Positions 25,447 through 33,459 of a DNA stretch of 34,419 nt are shown here, in pieces. The stretch comes from Lachnospiraceae bacterium UBA1201 (lineage in GTDB: Bacteria > Bacillota > Clostridia > Lachnospirales > Lachnospiraceae). Location: the NCBI GenBank assembly GCA_002309675.1, contig DBXX01000001.1:3713-38131 (forward strand), given 5' to 3'. A program made the position numbers and the translations under genes. The notes beneath the pieces were generated by a model. The model was not told where the DNA came from. It searched no databases and worked only from the letters and a program-made list of their open reading frames with translations. Positions within the stretch are counted from its first letter, which is position 1; every line of letters begins with the position of its first letter.

Positions 25447-26238
25447 ATGAAAACAGCATTGACGATCGCGGGAAGCGATTCCTGCGGAGGCGCCGGTATC
25501 CAGGCGGATATCAAGACCATGACCGCAAACGGCGTTTACGCCATGAGCGCGATCACGGCACTTACCGCGCAGAATACGACCGGCGTTACCGACATTTTAA
25601 ACTCTACACCCGAATTCCTGGCAGCCCAGCTGGATGCGGTATTTACCGACATCTTCCCGGACGCCGTGAAGATCGGCATGGTATCCCAGACGGAGCTGAT
25701 CGATGTGATCGCACAGAAGCTTACCTTCTACAAGGCGCGCAACATCGTGCTGGATCCCGTTATGGTGGCCACCAGCGGTTCGAAACTCATCTCGGATGAC
25801 GCGATCGACAGTTTGTGTAAGAAACTGATCCCCCTGGCGTTAGTCATTACCCCGAACATTCCGGAGGCAGAGGTCCTGTCCGGCCTGGATATTCGCAGTC
25901 CTCAGGACATGGAGACCGCGGCGCGCGCGATCTATGAGAAGTTCGGCACGGCAGTCCTGCTGAAGGGCGGCCACGACTTGAACGACGCAAACGACCTTTT
26001 GTACGACGGAAATGAATGCCGTTGGTTCCATGGTACCCGCATCAACAACCCGAATACCCATGGTACCGGATGCACACTTTCGAGCGCCATCGCTTCAAAC
26101 CTGGCGAAGGGCCGCGACCTTGCGACTTCAGTCGCTGCGGCGAAGCGTTACATCACCGGCGCGCTTTCGGCGATGCTGAATCTCGGTAAGGGCAGCGGCC
26201 CGATGAATCATGCGTTTGATATCAAGGGGGAGTACTGA
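25447..26238 (+). CDS. thiD: HMP/HMP-P kinase ThiD
   Basis: The 263-residue ribokinase-fold enzyme phosphorylates hydroxymethylpyrimidine twice for thiamine synthesis. Landmarks are ALTIAGSDSCGGAGIQADIK, VKIGMVSQ, VLDPVMVATSG, VITPNIPEAEVL, LLKGGHD and the catalytic NTHGTGCTLSSAIAS loop. ATG 25447 has GAGG upstream. TTG 25429 is in frame but less likely. It shares one base with the next gene (TGATG). The hairpin cluster upstream could partly separate its expression from thiME. Confidence 0.97.
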   Translation: MKTALTIAGSDSCGGAGIQADIKTMTANGVYAMSAITALTAQNTTGVTDILNSTPEFLAAQLDAVFTDIFPDAVKIGMVSQTELIDVIAQKLTFYKARNIVLDPVMVATSGSKLISDDAIDSLCKKLIPLALVITPNIPEAEVLSGLDIRSPQDMETAARAIYEKFGTAVLLKGGHDLNDANDLLYDGNECRWFHGTRINNPNTHGTGCTLSSAIASNLAKGRDLATSVAAAKRYITGALSAMLNLGKGSGPMNHAFDIKGEY

Positions 26239-26948
26239 TGGGCGAAATTAAAAAGCAGAAATTTGACGGTTATGCAAACCACTACGATCAGTGGTTCATG
26301 GAAAATGAAAATCTGTTCACCAGTGAACTGCGCCTCTTTGAGAAGGCGCTCGGCGACATCAAGGGAAAGAAACTCCTGTCCGTCGGCTGCGGGAGCGGGC
26401 TCTTTGAGAGCTACATTGACCACAGCAACATCGAAGGCATCGAGCCTTCACGGGACATGGGCGCCATCGCCGAGAAGCGTGGCTTAAAGATCCTGAAGTA
26501 TGGTCTCATCGAGGATGTGGACCTTCCGGATCAGGCCTATGACATCATCTATTTCAACGGCAGTTCCAGCTACATGGAGGATCTCAGGCCTGTGATGGAG
26601 AAGAGCCTGCGAGCCCTGAAGGACGGCGGCAAACTGATCTTCATCGACGTTCCGAAGGAGAGCGCGTTTGGTTTCATGTACATGCTCGGGACCTGCGCGC
26701 AGACCTATGATACGAAGTTCTTGGACGGCGTTATGCCGGCCTGCCCGTATCCGATCGAGCTGGCATCGTCCGGCGTGTGGCATTCTACCGAGGAGAAGAT
26801 CGGTCTGTTACAGGAACTCGGCATTCAGAAGTTCGAGTTCTACCAGACATTGATCAAAAACCCGATGTACACCAACGAGGAGCCAGAGGAGGTCTCGGAG
26901 GGCTATAAGAGCGGTGGCTACGTGGCCATCGTGGCATACAAAGCCTGA
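26238..26948 (+). CDS. Class I SAM-dependent methyltransferase
   Basis: The 236-residue protein has the Rossmann methyltransferase motifs: KLLSVGCGSGLFES (motif I, SAM binding, from about residue 43), IEGIEPSRDM, AYDIIYFNGSSSYMED (motif II region) and LRALKDGGKLIFIDVP (motif III). An N-terminal DGYANHYDQWF segment is typical of small-molecule methyltransferases of the UbiE or methyltransf_11 type. Translational coupling to thiD (one-base overlap) ties it to the thiamine operon. Its substrate is unknown, and a role in modifying or salvaging a pyrimidine or thiazole derivative is only inference. Confidence 0.85.
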   Translation: MGEIKKQKFDGYANHYDQWFMENENLFTSELRLFEKALGDIKGKKLLSVGCGSGLFESYIDHSNIEGIEPSRDMGAIAEKRGLKILKYGLIEDVDLPDQAYDIIYFNGSSSYMEDLRPVMEKSLRALKDGGKLIFIDVPKESAFGFMYMLGTCAQTYDTKFLDGVMPACPYPIELASSGVWHSTEEKIGLLQELGIQKFEFYQTLIKNPMYTNEEPEEVSEGYKSGGYVAIVAYKA

Positions 26949-27038
26949 GGGGAGCGCGGCTCGGTAACGGGCAGCCCTGGCGGGCTTGCATCCGAACAAC
27001 CGGAAAACATGTCATATGATGAAAGAGGAGAATAGACT

Positions 27039-27695
27039 ATGAAGTTTTCAGAGAAACTTGCGGCGACCGTAGAGGAGCGTTGGGAGCAGGCGGTCGCACA
27101 GCCGTTCGTACAGGAGATGGCGGCCGGCACACTGGCACCCGCGCGTTTTCGCTATTACATGCTGCAGGACTACTACTACCTGCAGGAATACATCAAGATC
27201 CTGGCGGTCATCCGCTCGCACGCGAATACTGAGGAGGTGCTGGCCTTCGTTGACGGCACGACCCAGGTCGTGCAGGAGGAGCTGCAGCACGTGCACATCC
27301 CGAACATGAAGGAACTCGGCATCACCGCGGAGCAGATCGAGACGACCGGCCTGTCGGAGGCGGGAAAAAACTATCTGGCGTACCTGCACCAGACCGCGGA
27401 CGGCCCGGCGTTGTACGGCCTGACGGCCCTGCTGCAGTGCTCCTGGCTCTATGCGCACATTGCCCGCGTGTGGACCGATAAGAGTGCGGACACGATCGCG
27501 ACCTCCCCGTATCGCAGCTGGTTCGAGGCCTATACGAGCGAAGGTTATGTAGCGGGCAATGATGCTTGGATCGATCTGGTGGACCGTCTGGCGGAAGGTG
27601 CCGACGAGCAGGAGCGTGCTAAGCTGTGCGAGATCTTTCTGACCTGCGCCGGCCACGAGAACAAGTTCTGGCAGGCGGCATACATCCGCTTATGA
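27039..27695 (+). CDS. tenA: Thiaminase II / aminopyrimidine aminohydrolase TenA
   Basis: The 218-residue all-helical TenA protein hydrolyses degraded thiamine pyrimidines to HMP for reuse by ThiD. Active-site residues are in place: Asp44 (LQDYYYLQEY), Cys134 (LLQCSWLY) and Glu207 (GHENKFW). Length and motifs fit an active salvage enzyme. ATG 27039 has AGAGGAG upstream. It lies 90 bases after the methyltransferase with no terminator seen, so it is probably in the same riboswitch-controlled operon. Its stop overlaps the next start (ATGA). Confidence 0.95.
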   Translation: MKFSEKLAATVEERWEQAVAQPFVQEMAAGTLAPARFRYYMLQDYYYLQEYIKILAVIRSHANTEEVLAFVDGTTQVVQEELQHVHIPNMKELGITAEQIETTGLSEAGKNYLAYLHQTADGPALYGLTALLQCSWLYAHIARVWTDKSADTIATSPYRSWFEAYTSEGYVAGNDAWIDLVDRLAEGADEQERAKLCEIFLTCAGHENKFWQAAYIRL

Positions 27696-27964
27696 TCCGC
27701 CGGCATATCACCCTCTCCGGATCGGTACAGGGCGTGGGACTGCGCTATCGTGCACAGTACGCCGCGCAGAAATTCGGCTGCACCGGATGGGTGCGCAACG
27801 AATGGGACGGCAGCGTGACGCTGGAGATCCAGGGGGAAGAAGAGAACATCGACGAGGTGCTTCTGGCCATCGAGCGCGGCACCTATGTGAAGATCGAAAA
27901 CATGCGTGATAAATACATTCCCGTCGTCGAAGACGAGCGGGGATTTACAACCGACGAATGGTAA
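27692..27964 (+). CDS. Acylphosphatase
   Basis: The 90-residue ferredoxin-fold enzyme hydrolyses carboxyl-phosphate bonds. The signature GSVQGVGLRYRA contains the catalytic Arg18, and GWVRNEWDGSV contains the catalytic Asn36. Length is normal. ATG 27692 overlaps the tenA stop as ATGA, so translation is coupled. The longer upstream reading frame is inside tenA and is not used. Why it sits at the end of a thiamine operon is not clear. Confidence 0.93.
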   Translation: MIRRHITLSGSVQGVGLRYRAQYAAQKFGCTGWVRNEWDGSVTLEIQGEEENIDEVLLAIERGTYVKIENMRDKYIPVVEDERGFTTDEW

Positions 27965-27967
27965 AAC

Positions 27968-28008
27968 AAAGGCCGGGGACTGCTTAGTGTGGCAGTCCCC
28001 GGCCTTTT
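27968..28008 (+). terminator. Terminator of the thiamine operon
   Basis: AAGGCCGGGGACTGC and its exact complement form a 15-base stem around TTAGTGTG, followed by TTTTGC. It is strong and could also act on the minus strand. Confidence 0.93.
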
Positions 28009-28079
28009 GCAGTTCTTGCGCCGGGCAGGCGCAGGAGGTAGCGGATTCTCTGAAATAACTGATGGATCGTGTTTTTTAC

Positions 28080-28108
28080 TTGTATCTTTTGCGACATTGC
28101 GTTACAAT
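28080..28108 (+). promoter_or_regulatory. Promoter of the MATE gene
   Basis: TTGTAT (28080-28085) and TACAAT (28103-28108) are 17 bases apart, about 95 bases upstream of the gene. Confidence 0.55.
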
Positions 28109-28203
28109 GGTTTCGTTGGCGCGCCGATCGCGGGGGTCGATGGTCCGCATTCGGGCGGACGGTTTATGCGCCGGTTTAGAGAAGATGGATGAGGTTAGAA
28201 ACA

Positions 28204-29607
28204 ATGAAGATATTTGTAAAAGATCCCGCGTTTTATAAGAAGACGGCGCTGATCGCGTTGCCTATCGCGGGACAGAGCATGATCACCATAGGTATCAACC
28301 TGGCGGATACGATCATGGTCGGGGCACTACCCGGCGACGCGCCGCTGACGGCGGTGGCGCAGTCCAACCAGTTTGTAAGCATTTTCCAGATATGCTGTAT
28401 GGGTCTCGGTATGGGTGCGAGCGTTCTGACGTCGCGTTACTGGGGGATGAAAGATAATAAATCGCTGAAAAAAGCGGTCACCATCATGTTGCGCCTGACG
28501 ATCCTGCTGGCAGGGCTCTTTACATTGGCATCGCTTTTCTTTCCCCGGGGGATCCTGCGGCTCTATATCAAAGAACCTGAGATCATCGATGAGGCGACAC
28601 GATATTTTGTCTACATGGTGCCCTGTTACATCCTCCTGGGACTTTCGCTGACGAGCACTATCGTCCTGCGAACTACCGGGCAGACGCTCGTTCCCCTATT
28701 GGTGTCGATCGGTGCGTTTTTTGTGAACGTGTTCTTCAACTACATGTTCATCTTCGGTAAATTCGGCGCTCCCGAGATGGGTGTGGCCGGTGCCGGCCTC
28801 GGCACATTGATCGCCCGCGTGTTCGAATTCACATTGATCTGCGGATACGTAATCTTTTTGGATAAGCGTATCGGCTACCGTGTCCGGGATCTGTTCATGA
28901 AGTGTAAAAACATGGTGCCGGAGTATATCCGCATCAGTATCCCTGTTTTGATCTCCGACACCCTCCTGGCGCTCGGAAACAGCATGGTCGCGATGATCAT
29001 GGGACAGATCGGCGGAAGCTTTGTTGCGGCAAATTCCATCACTGTCGTTACTCAGCAACTCAGCACCGTACTGATCCAAGGCATTTGCCAGGCGGGCTGC
29101 ATCATCACGGGCCACACCCTGGGTGAGGGTAAGGTAAAAGAAGCCCAGGAGCAGGCGGTCACGTTTTATGCGCTCGGTACCATCGTGGGCCTGGTCGGCG
29201 CGGTGATCATTCTCATCGCGAGCCCGTTTATCATCGGCATGTACAATGTGGAGGAGGAGACGAAGGTCCTGGCGGCACAGTTGATGGACTCCATTGCGAT
29301 CATCGTCGTGTTCCAGTCCATTAACAGCATCATGACGAAGGGCGTGCTCCGCGGCGGCGGCGATACCAAATTTCTGATGGTCGCCGATATTCTGTTCTTG
29401 TGGATCGCTTCGGTACCCTTAGGCGCGGCGGCCGGCCTGGTCTGGGAACTGGATGCTTTCTGGATCTATTTCCTGTTGAAGATCGATCAGGTCATCAAAG
29501 CTTTCTGGTGTATTTTACGTTTACGCAGCGGAAAATGGATCAAAAGAGTCAAATCTGCGTCAGATGAGGAGCGTTTTTCCGGCCGAAAACAGGCAACCGA
29601 GGGTTAA
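28204..29607 (+). CDS. MATE-family multidrug/small-molecule efflux protein
   Basis: The 467-residue membrane protein has the twelve-segment MATE layout in two similar halves. It opens ALIALPIAGQSMITIGINLADTIMVG, followed by PLTAVAQSNQF and GMGASVLTSRYWG, with the second-half counterpart starting ISIPVLISDTLLALGNSMVAMIMG. MATE proteins export cationic drugs or metabolites using Na or H gradients. ATG 28204 is preferred since GAGG lies nine bases upstream. ATG 28189 is in frame. It has its own promoter and is not part of the thiamine unit, though a role in metabolite export cannot be excluded. Confidence 0.92.
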   Translation: MKIFVKDPAFYKKTALIALPIAGQSMITIGINLADTIMVGALPGDAPLTAVAQSNQFVSIFQICCMGLGMGASVLTSRYWGMKDNKSLKKAVTIMLRLTILLAGLFTLASLFFPRGILRLYIKEPEIIDEATRYFVYMVPCYILLGLSLTSTIVLRTTGQTLVPLLVSIGAFFVNVFFNYMFIFGKFGAPEMGVAGAGLGTLIARVFEFTLICGYVIFLDKRIGYRVRDLFMKCKNMVPEYIRISIPVLISDTLLALGNSMVAMIMGQIGGSFVAANSITVVTQQLSTVLIQGICQAGCIITGHTLGEGKVKEAQEQAVTFYALGTIVGLVGAVIILIASPFIIGMYNVEEETKVLAAQLMDSIAIIVVFQSINSIMTKGVLRGGGDTKFLMVADILFLWIASVPLGAAAGLVWELDAFWIYFLLKIDQVIKAFWCILRLRSGKWIKRVKSASDEERFSGRKQATEG

Positions 29608-29683
29608 ATCGGTGAAAATCGGTAAAAAATTCATAAAAATTCACATAATTTCGATATTATGGGTGGAAATCTCGAAAAAACCA

Positions 29684-29692
29684 TGCTATAAT
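29684..29692 (+). promoter_or_regulatory. Extended -10 promoter of the pilus operon
   Basis: TGC-TATAAT is an extended -10 element. The -35 position (TGGAAA) is poor. The leader to the pilin ATG is about 110 bases. Confidence 0.6.
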
Positions 29693-29809
29693 GATTATAC
29701 GACTGATTCTCTCCAATTGTGGGTATGCGGACCGCATGTTCCGAGGGAGAGGGAAGAGATATAAAAGGATGTTGTTTTGAGTAATAAACTCGAATGGAGG
29801 AAGAGAATT

Positions 29810-31123
29810 ATGAAGAAAAGACTTCAGGGTATTAACTTAGTTCTCATGTTGGTGCTGATCTTTGCATTTGCCTGTGCATCGATCGTTTCCGCTGCGGGTA
29901 CTACTGCAGGTGGCGGAGTTCCTGCGCCTACGGTTACGGTAACGGATACGAATAATACAGTCAGCATCCGTAAGGATTTGATCTTCATCAATGATGCAGC
30001 TACCGCTGTGCGTGAGCCGAACACCACGTATACGTACACTCTGTCTGCAGTAGATATGTCGGCGGCGACAGCTACCGTTAAGGACTCCGACGGCATGTCC
30101 GGTCCGGTAAAGAGCGGCGTTGAAGATGCGATCACTACGAAGACTGCAACGATCACATTTGCCAGCACGGCTACGTCTGCGACTTCGGAAGCCGGTGTTA
30201 CCCAGACCCGTTATGCGGATTTCACATTCGACCTCGCAGGAACCAAGTTCCCGGGCCCGGGCATCTATCGTTACAAGATCGTAGAGGCCAATGCTACCAA
30301 AGCAACTGTTGGCATCGATGCAATGGCTACTTACAACGATACTCGTTATCTGGACGTATATGTTAAGAAGACCTCGGAGACGGATGATACTCCTGTGATC
30401 TATGGCTACGTTTTGTTTGAGTCGGACGATGCTACGATCTCTTTTGACGGAACGACAAGCCAGACCAACATTGCGAAGAAGTCTTCCGGTTATGTAAATA
30501 CGTCCAATACGGCTAACAAAGTATATACAAACGTTGACGTATATCGCACACAGAACGTGACGATCAACAAGACGACCACCGGTCTGATGGCAGATAAGAA
30601 CAACGACTTCCCGTTGACTATTACATTTTCTGCTCCCGCAGACGGCATGGCAGCTATTCCTGTAGATGTTACGCTTGTTGATGATGCTACGCTGGCTGGT
30701 ACATCGTCCGATGCGATTGGGACCTATGTAACGCTTGCAGCTTGTGCAGGCGAATTGAGTGGTACCGTAGATAACGGAAGTTCCATTTCCTTCATCGGTG
30801 TTCCGGAGGGCGCGACCGTTTCCCTTGTTGAGACGAACAATACACCCGACTCCTACAAGGTGAAGGCTGAGGCTACCGTTGGTTCGACAGCTTCGACACC
30901 TCTCGCAGAGGCTATCGTTGCAGCGAGCGCCACAACCGGTACATTTACTGCTCTGACCATGTCTTCCACCACGACGATCGATCTGACGAATACGTTGGAT
31001 ACCATTTCTCCTACCGGATTTATCACACGGTTCGCTCCGTATGTTCTTCTGTTGGTAGGCGGCATCCTGCTGATCGTTCTTGGAAGAAAAGCTGTCAACA
31101 GCACAAAAAAGAAAGAAGCGTGA
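29810..31123 (+). CDS. Major pilin-like, sortase-anchored surface protein
   Basis: The 437-residue product has a signal peptide (core VLMLVLIFAFACASIVSA), two Spy0128/FctA-like beta domains, and a C-terminal sorting signal. The first domain (about 50-215) ends with the family pattern FPGPGIYRYKIVEAN, where the Glu would catalyse a Lys-Asn isopeptide bond, then YLDVYV. The second (about 245-385) opens NVTINKTTTGLMADKNNDFP. The sorting signal is ISPTGF (residues 399-404), then a hydrophobic segment (APYVLLLVGGILLIVL) and a Lys-rich tail. It is an xPTG variant of LPxTG. ATG 29810 follows GGAGGAAG. No tip or minor pilin lies nearby. The assembly genes follow directly, separated by a hairpin that should keep pilin expression higher. 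Confidence 0.87.
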   Translation: MKKRLQGINLVLMLVLIFAFACASIVSAAGTTAGGGVPAPTVTVTDTNNTVSIRKDLIFINDAATAVREPNTTYTYTLSAVDMSAATATVKDSDGMSGPVKSGVEDAITTKTATITFASTATSATSEAGVTQTRYADFTFDLAGTKFPGPGIYRYKIVEANATKATVGIDAMATYNDTRYLDVYVKKTSETDDTPVIYGYVLFESDDATISFDGTTSQTNIAKKSSGYVNTSNTANKVYTNVDVYRTQNVTINKTTTGLMADKNNDFPLTITFSAPADGMAAIPVDVTLVDDATLAGTSSDAIGTYVTLAACAGELSGTVDNGSSISFIGVPEGATVSLVETNNTPDSYKVKAEATVGSTASTPLAEAIVAASATTGTFTALTMSSTTTIDLTNTLDTISPTGFITRFAPYVLLLVGGILLIVLGRKAVNSTKKKEA

Positions 31124-31167
31124 GTTCACGCGATAGATAAACAGTCCCACGGATAGTCGGGGCGAAT

Positions 31168-31211
31168 AAAGATCCGACGGCTATATATCTCATACAGCTG
31201 TCGGGTCTTTT
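31168..31211 (+). terminator. Partial terminator between pilin and assembly genes
   Basis: AAAGATCCGACGGCT pairs fully with AGCTGTCGGGTCTTT using two wobble pairs, followed by TTTT. No new promoter is obvious before the next gene, so read-through probably feeds the two downstream genes at lower level. Confidence 0.8.
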
Positions 31212-31237
31212 ACCTTAATTGGATGTGAGGGTCGACG

Positions 31238-31864
31238 ATGGCCACGATAAAAAAGAAAATTAAGCCTGCTTTGAAGAATAAGGCAGTCGATCCGAAAAAA
31301 CCAAAGGAGACCGAGCCTGACCAGGAGGATCTGATAAAGGAACTGGAGCAGGATGAAAAAGGTCTGAAGAGTTATCATTGGTTTCTGATCTACCTCGGCG
31401 TCTTCCTTTTGCTGATCTGGGTCCTGTTTTTTAAGATCATCGGGATCACGCATATGCCGAACGAAGATATGTCACCCCGTGTAGATGCGGGGGATCTGTT
31501 GATCTTCTACCGGCTGGACCGCCAACCGATTTTCCAGGAATTGGTCGTATTTGAGAAAGAAGTCGACGAAGGAAAGAAACAGATGCTCGTCGGACGCGTG
31601 ATCGCGGTTCCGGGAGATAAGGTAGAAATCAATATCGGAAATCGTCCCGTAGTTAACGGGCGTGTGCTTTCCGAGCCGATGATCTTCTACGATACGCCGA
31701 AGCGCGGCGAGAGAGTGAACTATCCCCTGGTACTGGGGGCCGATGAATACTTCATCCTCGTGGACTGCCGAAAGGATGGCATGGACAGTCGTTATTTCGG
31801 ACCGGTTAAGAAAGATGAGATCCTCGGAACGGTCATTACCGTGATCCGAAGGAGTAAACTGTAG
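31238..31864 (+). CDS. Signal peptidase I-like protein lacking catalytic residues (SipA-like pilus assembly factor)
   Basis: The 208-residue protein has a charged N-terminal tail, one membrane segment (about 46-67, WFLIYLGVFLLLIWVLFF) and a type I signal peptidase fold outside. The family boxes are present but altered. Box B, usually S-M-x-P with the nucleophile Ser, reads D77-M-S-P. Box D, usually K-R-V-I-x-x-P-G-D with the general base Lys, reads G119-R-V-I-A-V-P-G-D. Box E is recognisable near YFILVDCRKDGMDSRYFGP. Asp and Gly at these two sites are what is reported for SipA of Streptococcus pyogenes, a pilus polymerisation factor without peptidase activity. Its place between pilin and sortase supports the same job. 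Automatic annotation would wrongly call it an active LepB. Confidence 0.88.
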   Translation: MATIKKKIKPALKNKAVDPKKPKETEPDQEDLIKELEQDEKGLKSYHWFLIYLGVFLLLIWVLFFKIIGITHMPNEDMSPRVDAGDLLIFYRLDRQPIFQELVVFEKEVDEGKKQMLVGRVIAVPGDKVEINIGNRPVVNGRVLSEPMIFYDTPKRGERVNYPLVLGADEYFILVDCRKDGMDSRYFGPVKKDEILGTVITVIRRSKL

Positions 31865-31890
31865 ATTTAGAAAAGAAAGGAGGACGACGG

Positions 31891-33312
31891 GTGCGTTTCT
31901 TAAGAAAAATCAAATTGATCGATATGTTGAGTGTCACCGGTATCCGTGTCCTCGTAGCTGCTTCTGTTATGCTGGGATCGGTGCTCGTTCTGTACAGCGG
32001 CTATTCCCTGTATGAGCAGCTCTATACGCAAAACCGTGCATTTGCCTCAGGAGGCCTGGATTATGGCGATGACATCCTGAAGGACGAAGTTCAGGAAGAA
32101 CTTTCATTGGCCCGTGAGGACTATCGAGCGTGGCTGCGCGTGGCTGATACGCACATAGATTATCCGGTTATGCAGTCGGATAATGACCTTTACTATGCAA
32201 ACCATGACATCGACGGCAATTCCAGCCTGACCGGTGCGATCTACATGGCGTTTGATAATACGTCGGATATGAGTGACCCGTATATCGTGATCTTCGGTCA
32301 TCATATGGACAATGGCGCGATGTTCGGTGATCTGGACCGTTTCCTCGATGCAGAGTATTTCTATAAGCATCAAAAGGGTACATTGGTTTACCCGAACGGA
32401 GTGAATGAGATCACTTTCTTTGCGATCCTCCATACGGACGCTTATGAGAATGCGATCTATTCCGTCGGAAACCGAAACCTGGATGAAATCATTCAATATG
32501 CTACCGCCCATGCAGAGATCATGGATACGGGCGCAGTGCAGGATGCAAAACAGATCATCTGTCTCTCTACCTGTGCGGATGCTGTGACGAACGGACGTTT
32601 GGTACTTCTCGGAGTTATGGAGCCGTCGATCACACCGATCGAGCCGACGACTGAGGAAGAGTCCTCTACACCGGAGGAGAGTTCCTCGGAAGAAGAGTCG
32701 ACACCGGAGGAGTCTACCGAAGAGGAGTCGACGCCGGAAGCATCGACCGAAGAAGGGTCGACACCGGAAGCATCGACTGAGGAACAGTCGACACCGGAGG
32801 CATCTTCAGAAGAGCCTACGACATCAGATCAGACCATCAGTCCGGAGAGCGCGGCGGGAACCGGCGTAAAGGAACGCTGGCCCATCTTCAGCGGTTTCTT
32901 CGATCTGTTCATGCCGGGCGGCAGTTCCTATGGACGGAACGCCTGGGCGTTTGTAAACCTGCTCTGTCTGATCGTTACGGTTTATATCCTGGCACCTGTG
33001 ACGATGCTGAAGCGTAAATACGGTCGCATCCGTAAGATGCGTAAGGTAAACGAAGCGAAGAACGAGAAGATCTACGATGTCGAGCCGTTCGCACGTAAGT
33101 TCTACACCGGTATCGCTATCGAGGGCGTGCTCACAGTTCTGGCATTACTCGCTTTCCTCTCTACGGAGAATATGCGCCTGCCTATGATCCTGATCGATAA
33201 ATGGACACCGCTCATGCTGATCCTGATGATCGGCACCTGGACAGCGGACGTTCTGTTTACCCGGTATCATCGCGATGATCGCGAAGCAGTAAAGCAGGAA
33301 ACTGAAGAATAA
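31891..33312 (+). CDS. srtB: Class B-type sortase with repeat linker and C-terminal membrane domain
   Basis: The 473-residue protein has an N-terminal membrane anchor (about 17-40) and a class B-like sortase domain (about 65-245). A Thr/Ser/Pro/Glu-rich linker (about 250-325) and three further hydrophobic segments (about 350-370, 405-425, 435-455) follow. The catalytic triad is visible as His137 (FGHHMDNGAMFG), Cys228 (LSTCAD) and Arg236 (NGRLVLLG). DYRAWLRVADTHIDYPVMQ and NDLYYANHDIDG are class B signatures. It should recognise the pilin's SPTG signal and either polymerise or wall-anchor it. Streptococcal pili normally use class C sortases, although the SipA-containing S. pyogenes loci use a class B-like one. 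GTG 31891 has AAAGGAGG upstream, 26 bases after the SipA-like gene. Confidence 0.92.
   Translation: MRFLRKIKLIDMLSVTGIRVLVAASVMLGSVLVLYSGYSLYEQLYTQNRAFASGGLDYGDDILKDEVQEELSLAREDYRAWLRVADTHIDYPVMQSDNDLYYANHDIDGNSSLTGAIYMAFDNTSDMSDPYIVIFGHHMDNGAMFGDLDRFLDAEYFYKHQKGTLVYPNGVNEITFFAILHTDAYENAIYSVGNRNLDEIIQYATAHAEIMDTGAVQDAKQIICLSTCADAVTNGRLVLLGVMEPSITPIEPTTEEESSTPEESSSEEESTPEESTEEESTPEASTEEGSTPEASTEEQSTPEASSEEPTTSDQTISPESAAGTGVKERWPIFSGFFDLFMPGGSSYGRNAWAFVNLLCLIVTVYILAPVTMLKRKYGRIRKMRKVNEAKNEKIYDVEPFARKFYTGIAIEGVLTVLALLAFLSTENMRLPMILIDKWTPLMLILMIGTWTADVLFTRYHRDDREAVKQETEE
32701..32820 (+). repeat. 30-base in-frame tandem repeat in the sortase linker
   Basis: Four copies of a 30-base unit encode (S)TPE-A/E-STEE-x. 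A looser 33-base relative precedes them at about 32668. The linker joins the sortase domain to the membrane part. Confidence 0.85.
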
Positions 33313-33331
33313 TCAATAAAAACGATACATT

Positions 33332-33370
33332 GATCGTCGGTCCGTGCCTAGCACAGACCGACGATTTTTT
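33332..33370 (+). terminator. Terminator of the pilus operon
   Basis: GATCGTCGGTC-type stem: ATCGTCGGTC pairs perfectly with GACCGACGAT, followed by six T. Confidence 0.92.
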
Positions 33371-33398
33371 AGACAAACGAACCGTTCCATGGTATAAT
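33370..33398 (+). promoter_or_regulatory. Promoter of the P5C reductase-family gene
   Basis: TAGACA (33370-33375) and TATAAT (33393-33398) are 17 bases apart. The -35 box begins at the last T of the preceding terminator. Confidence 0.75.
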
Positions 33399-33459
33399 GA
33401 AAGATAGGTACACGTTGTCGGATCACGGTTGATCGAAGAAGGATTTCAGGAGGAGAAAA

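Noticed and set aside
31238..31864. Active type I signal peptidase (LepB)
   Set aside because: Overall fold fits, but the Ser and Lys of the catalytic dyad are replaced by Asp and Gly.
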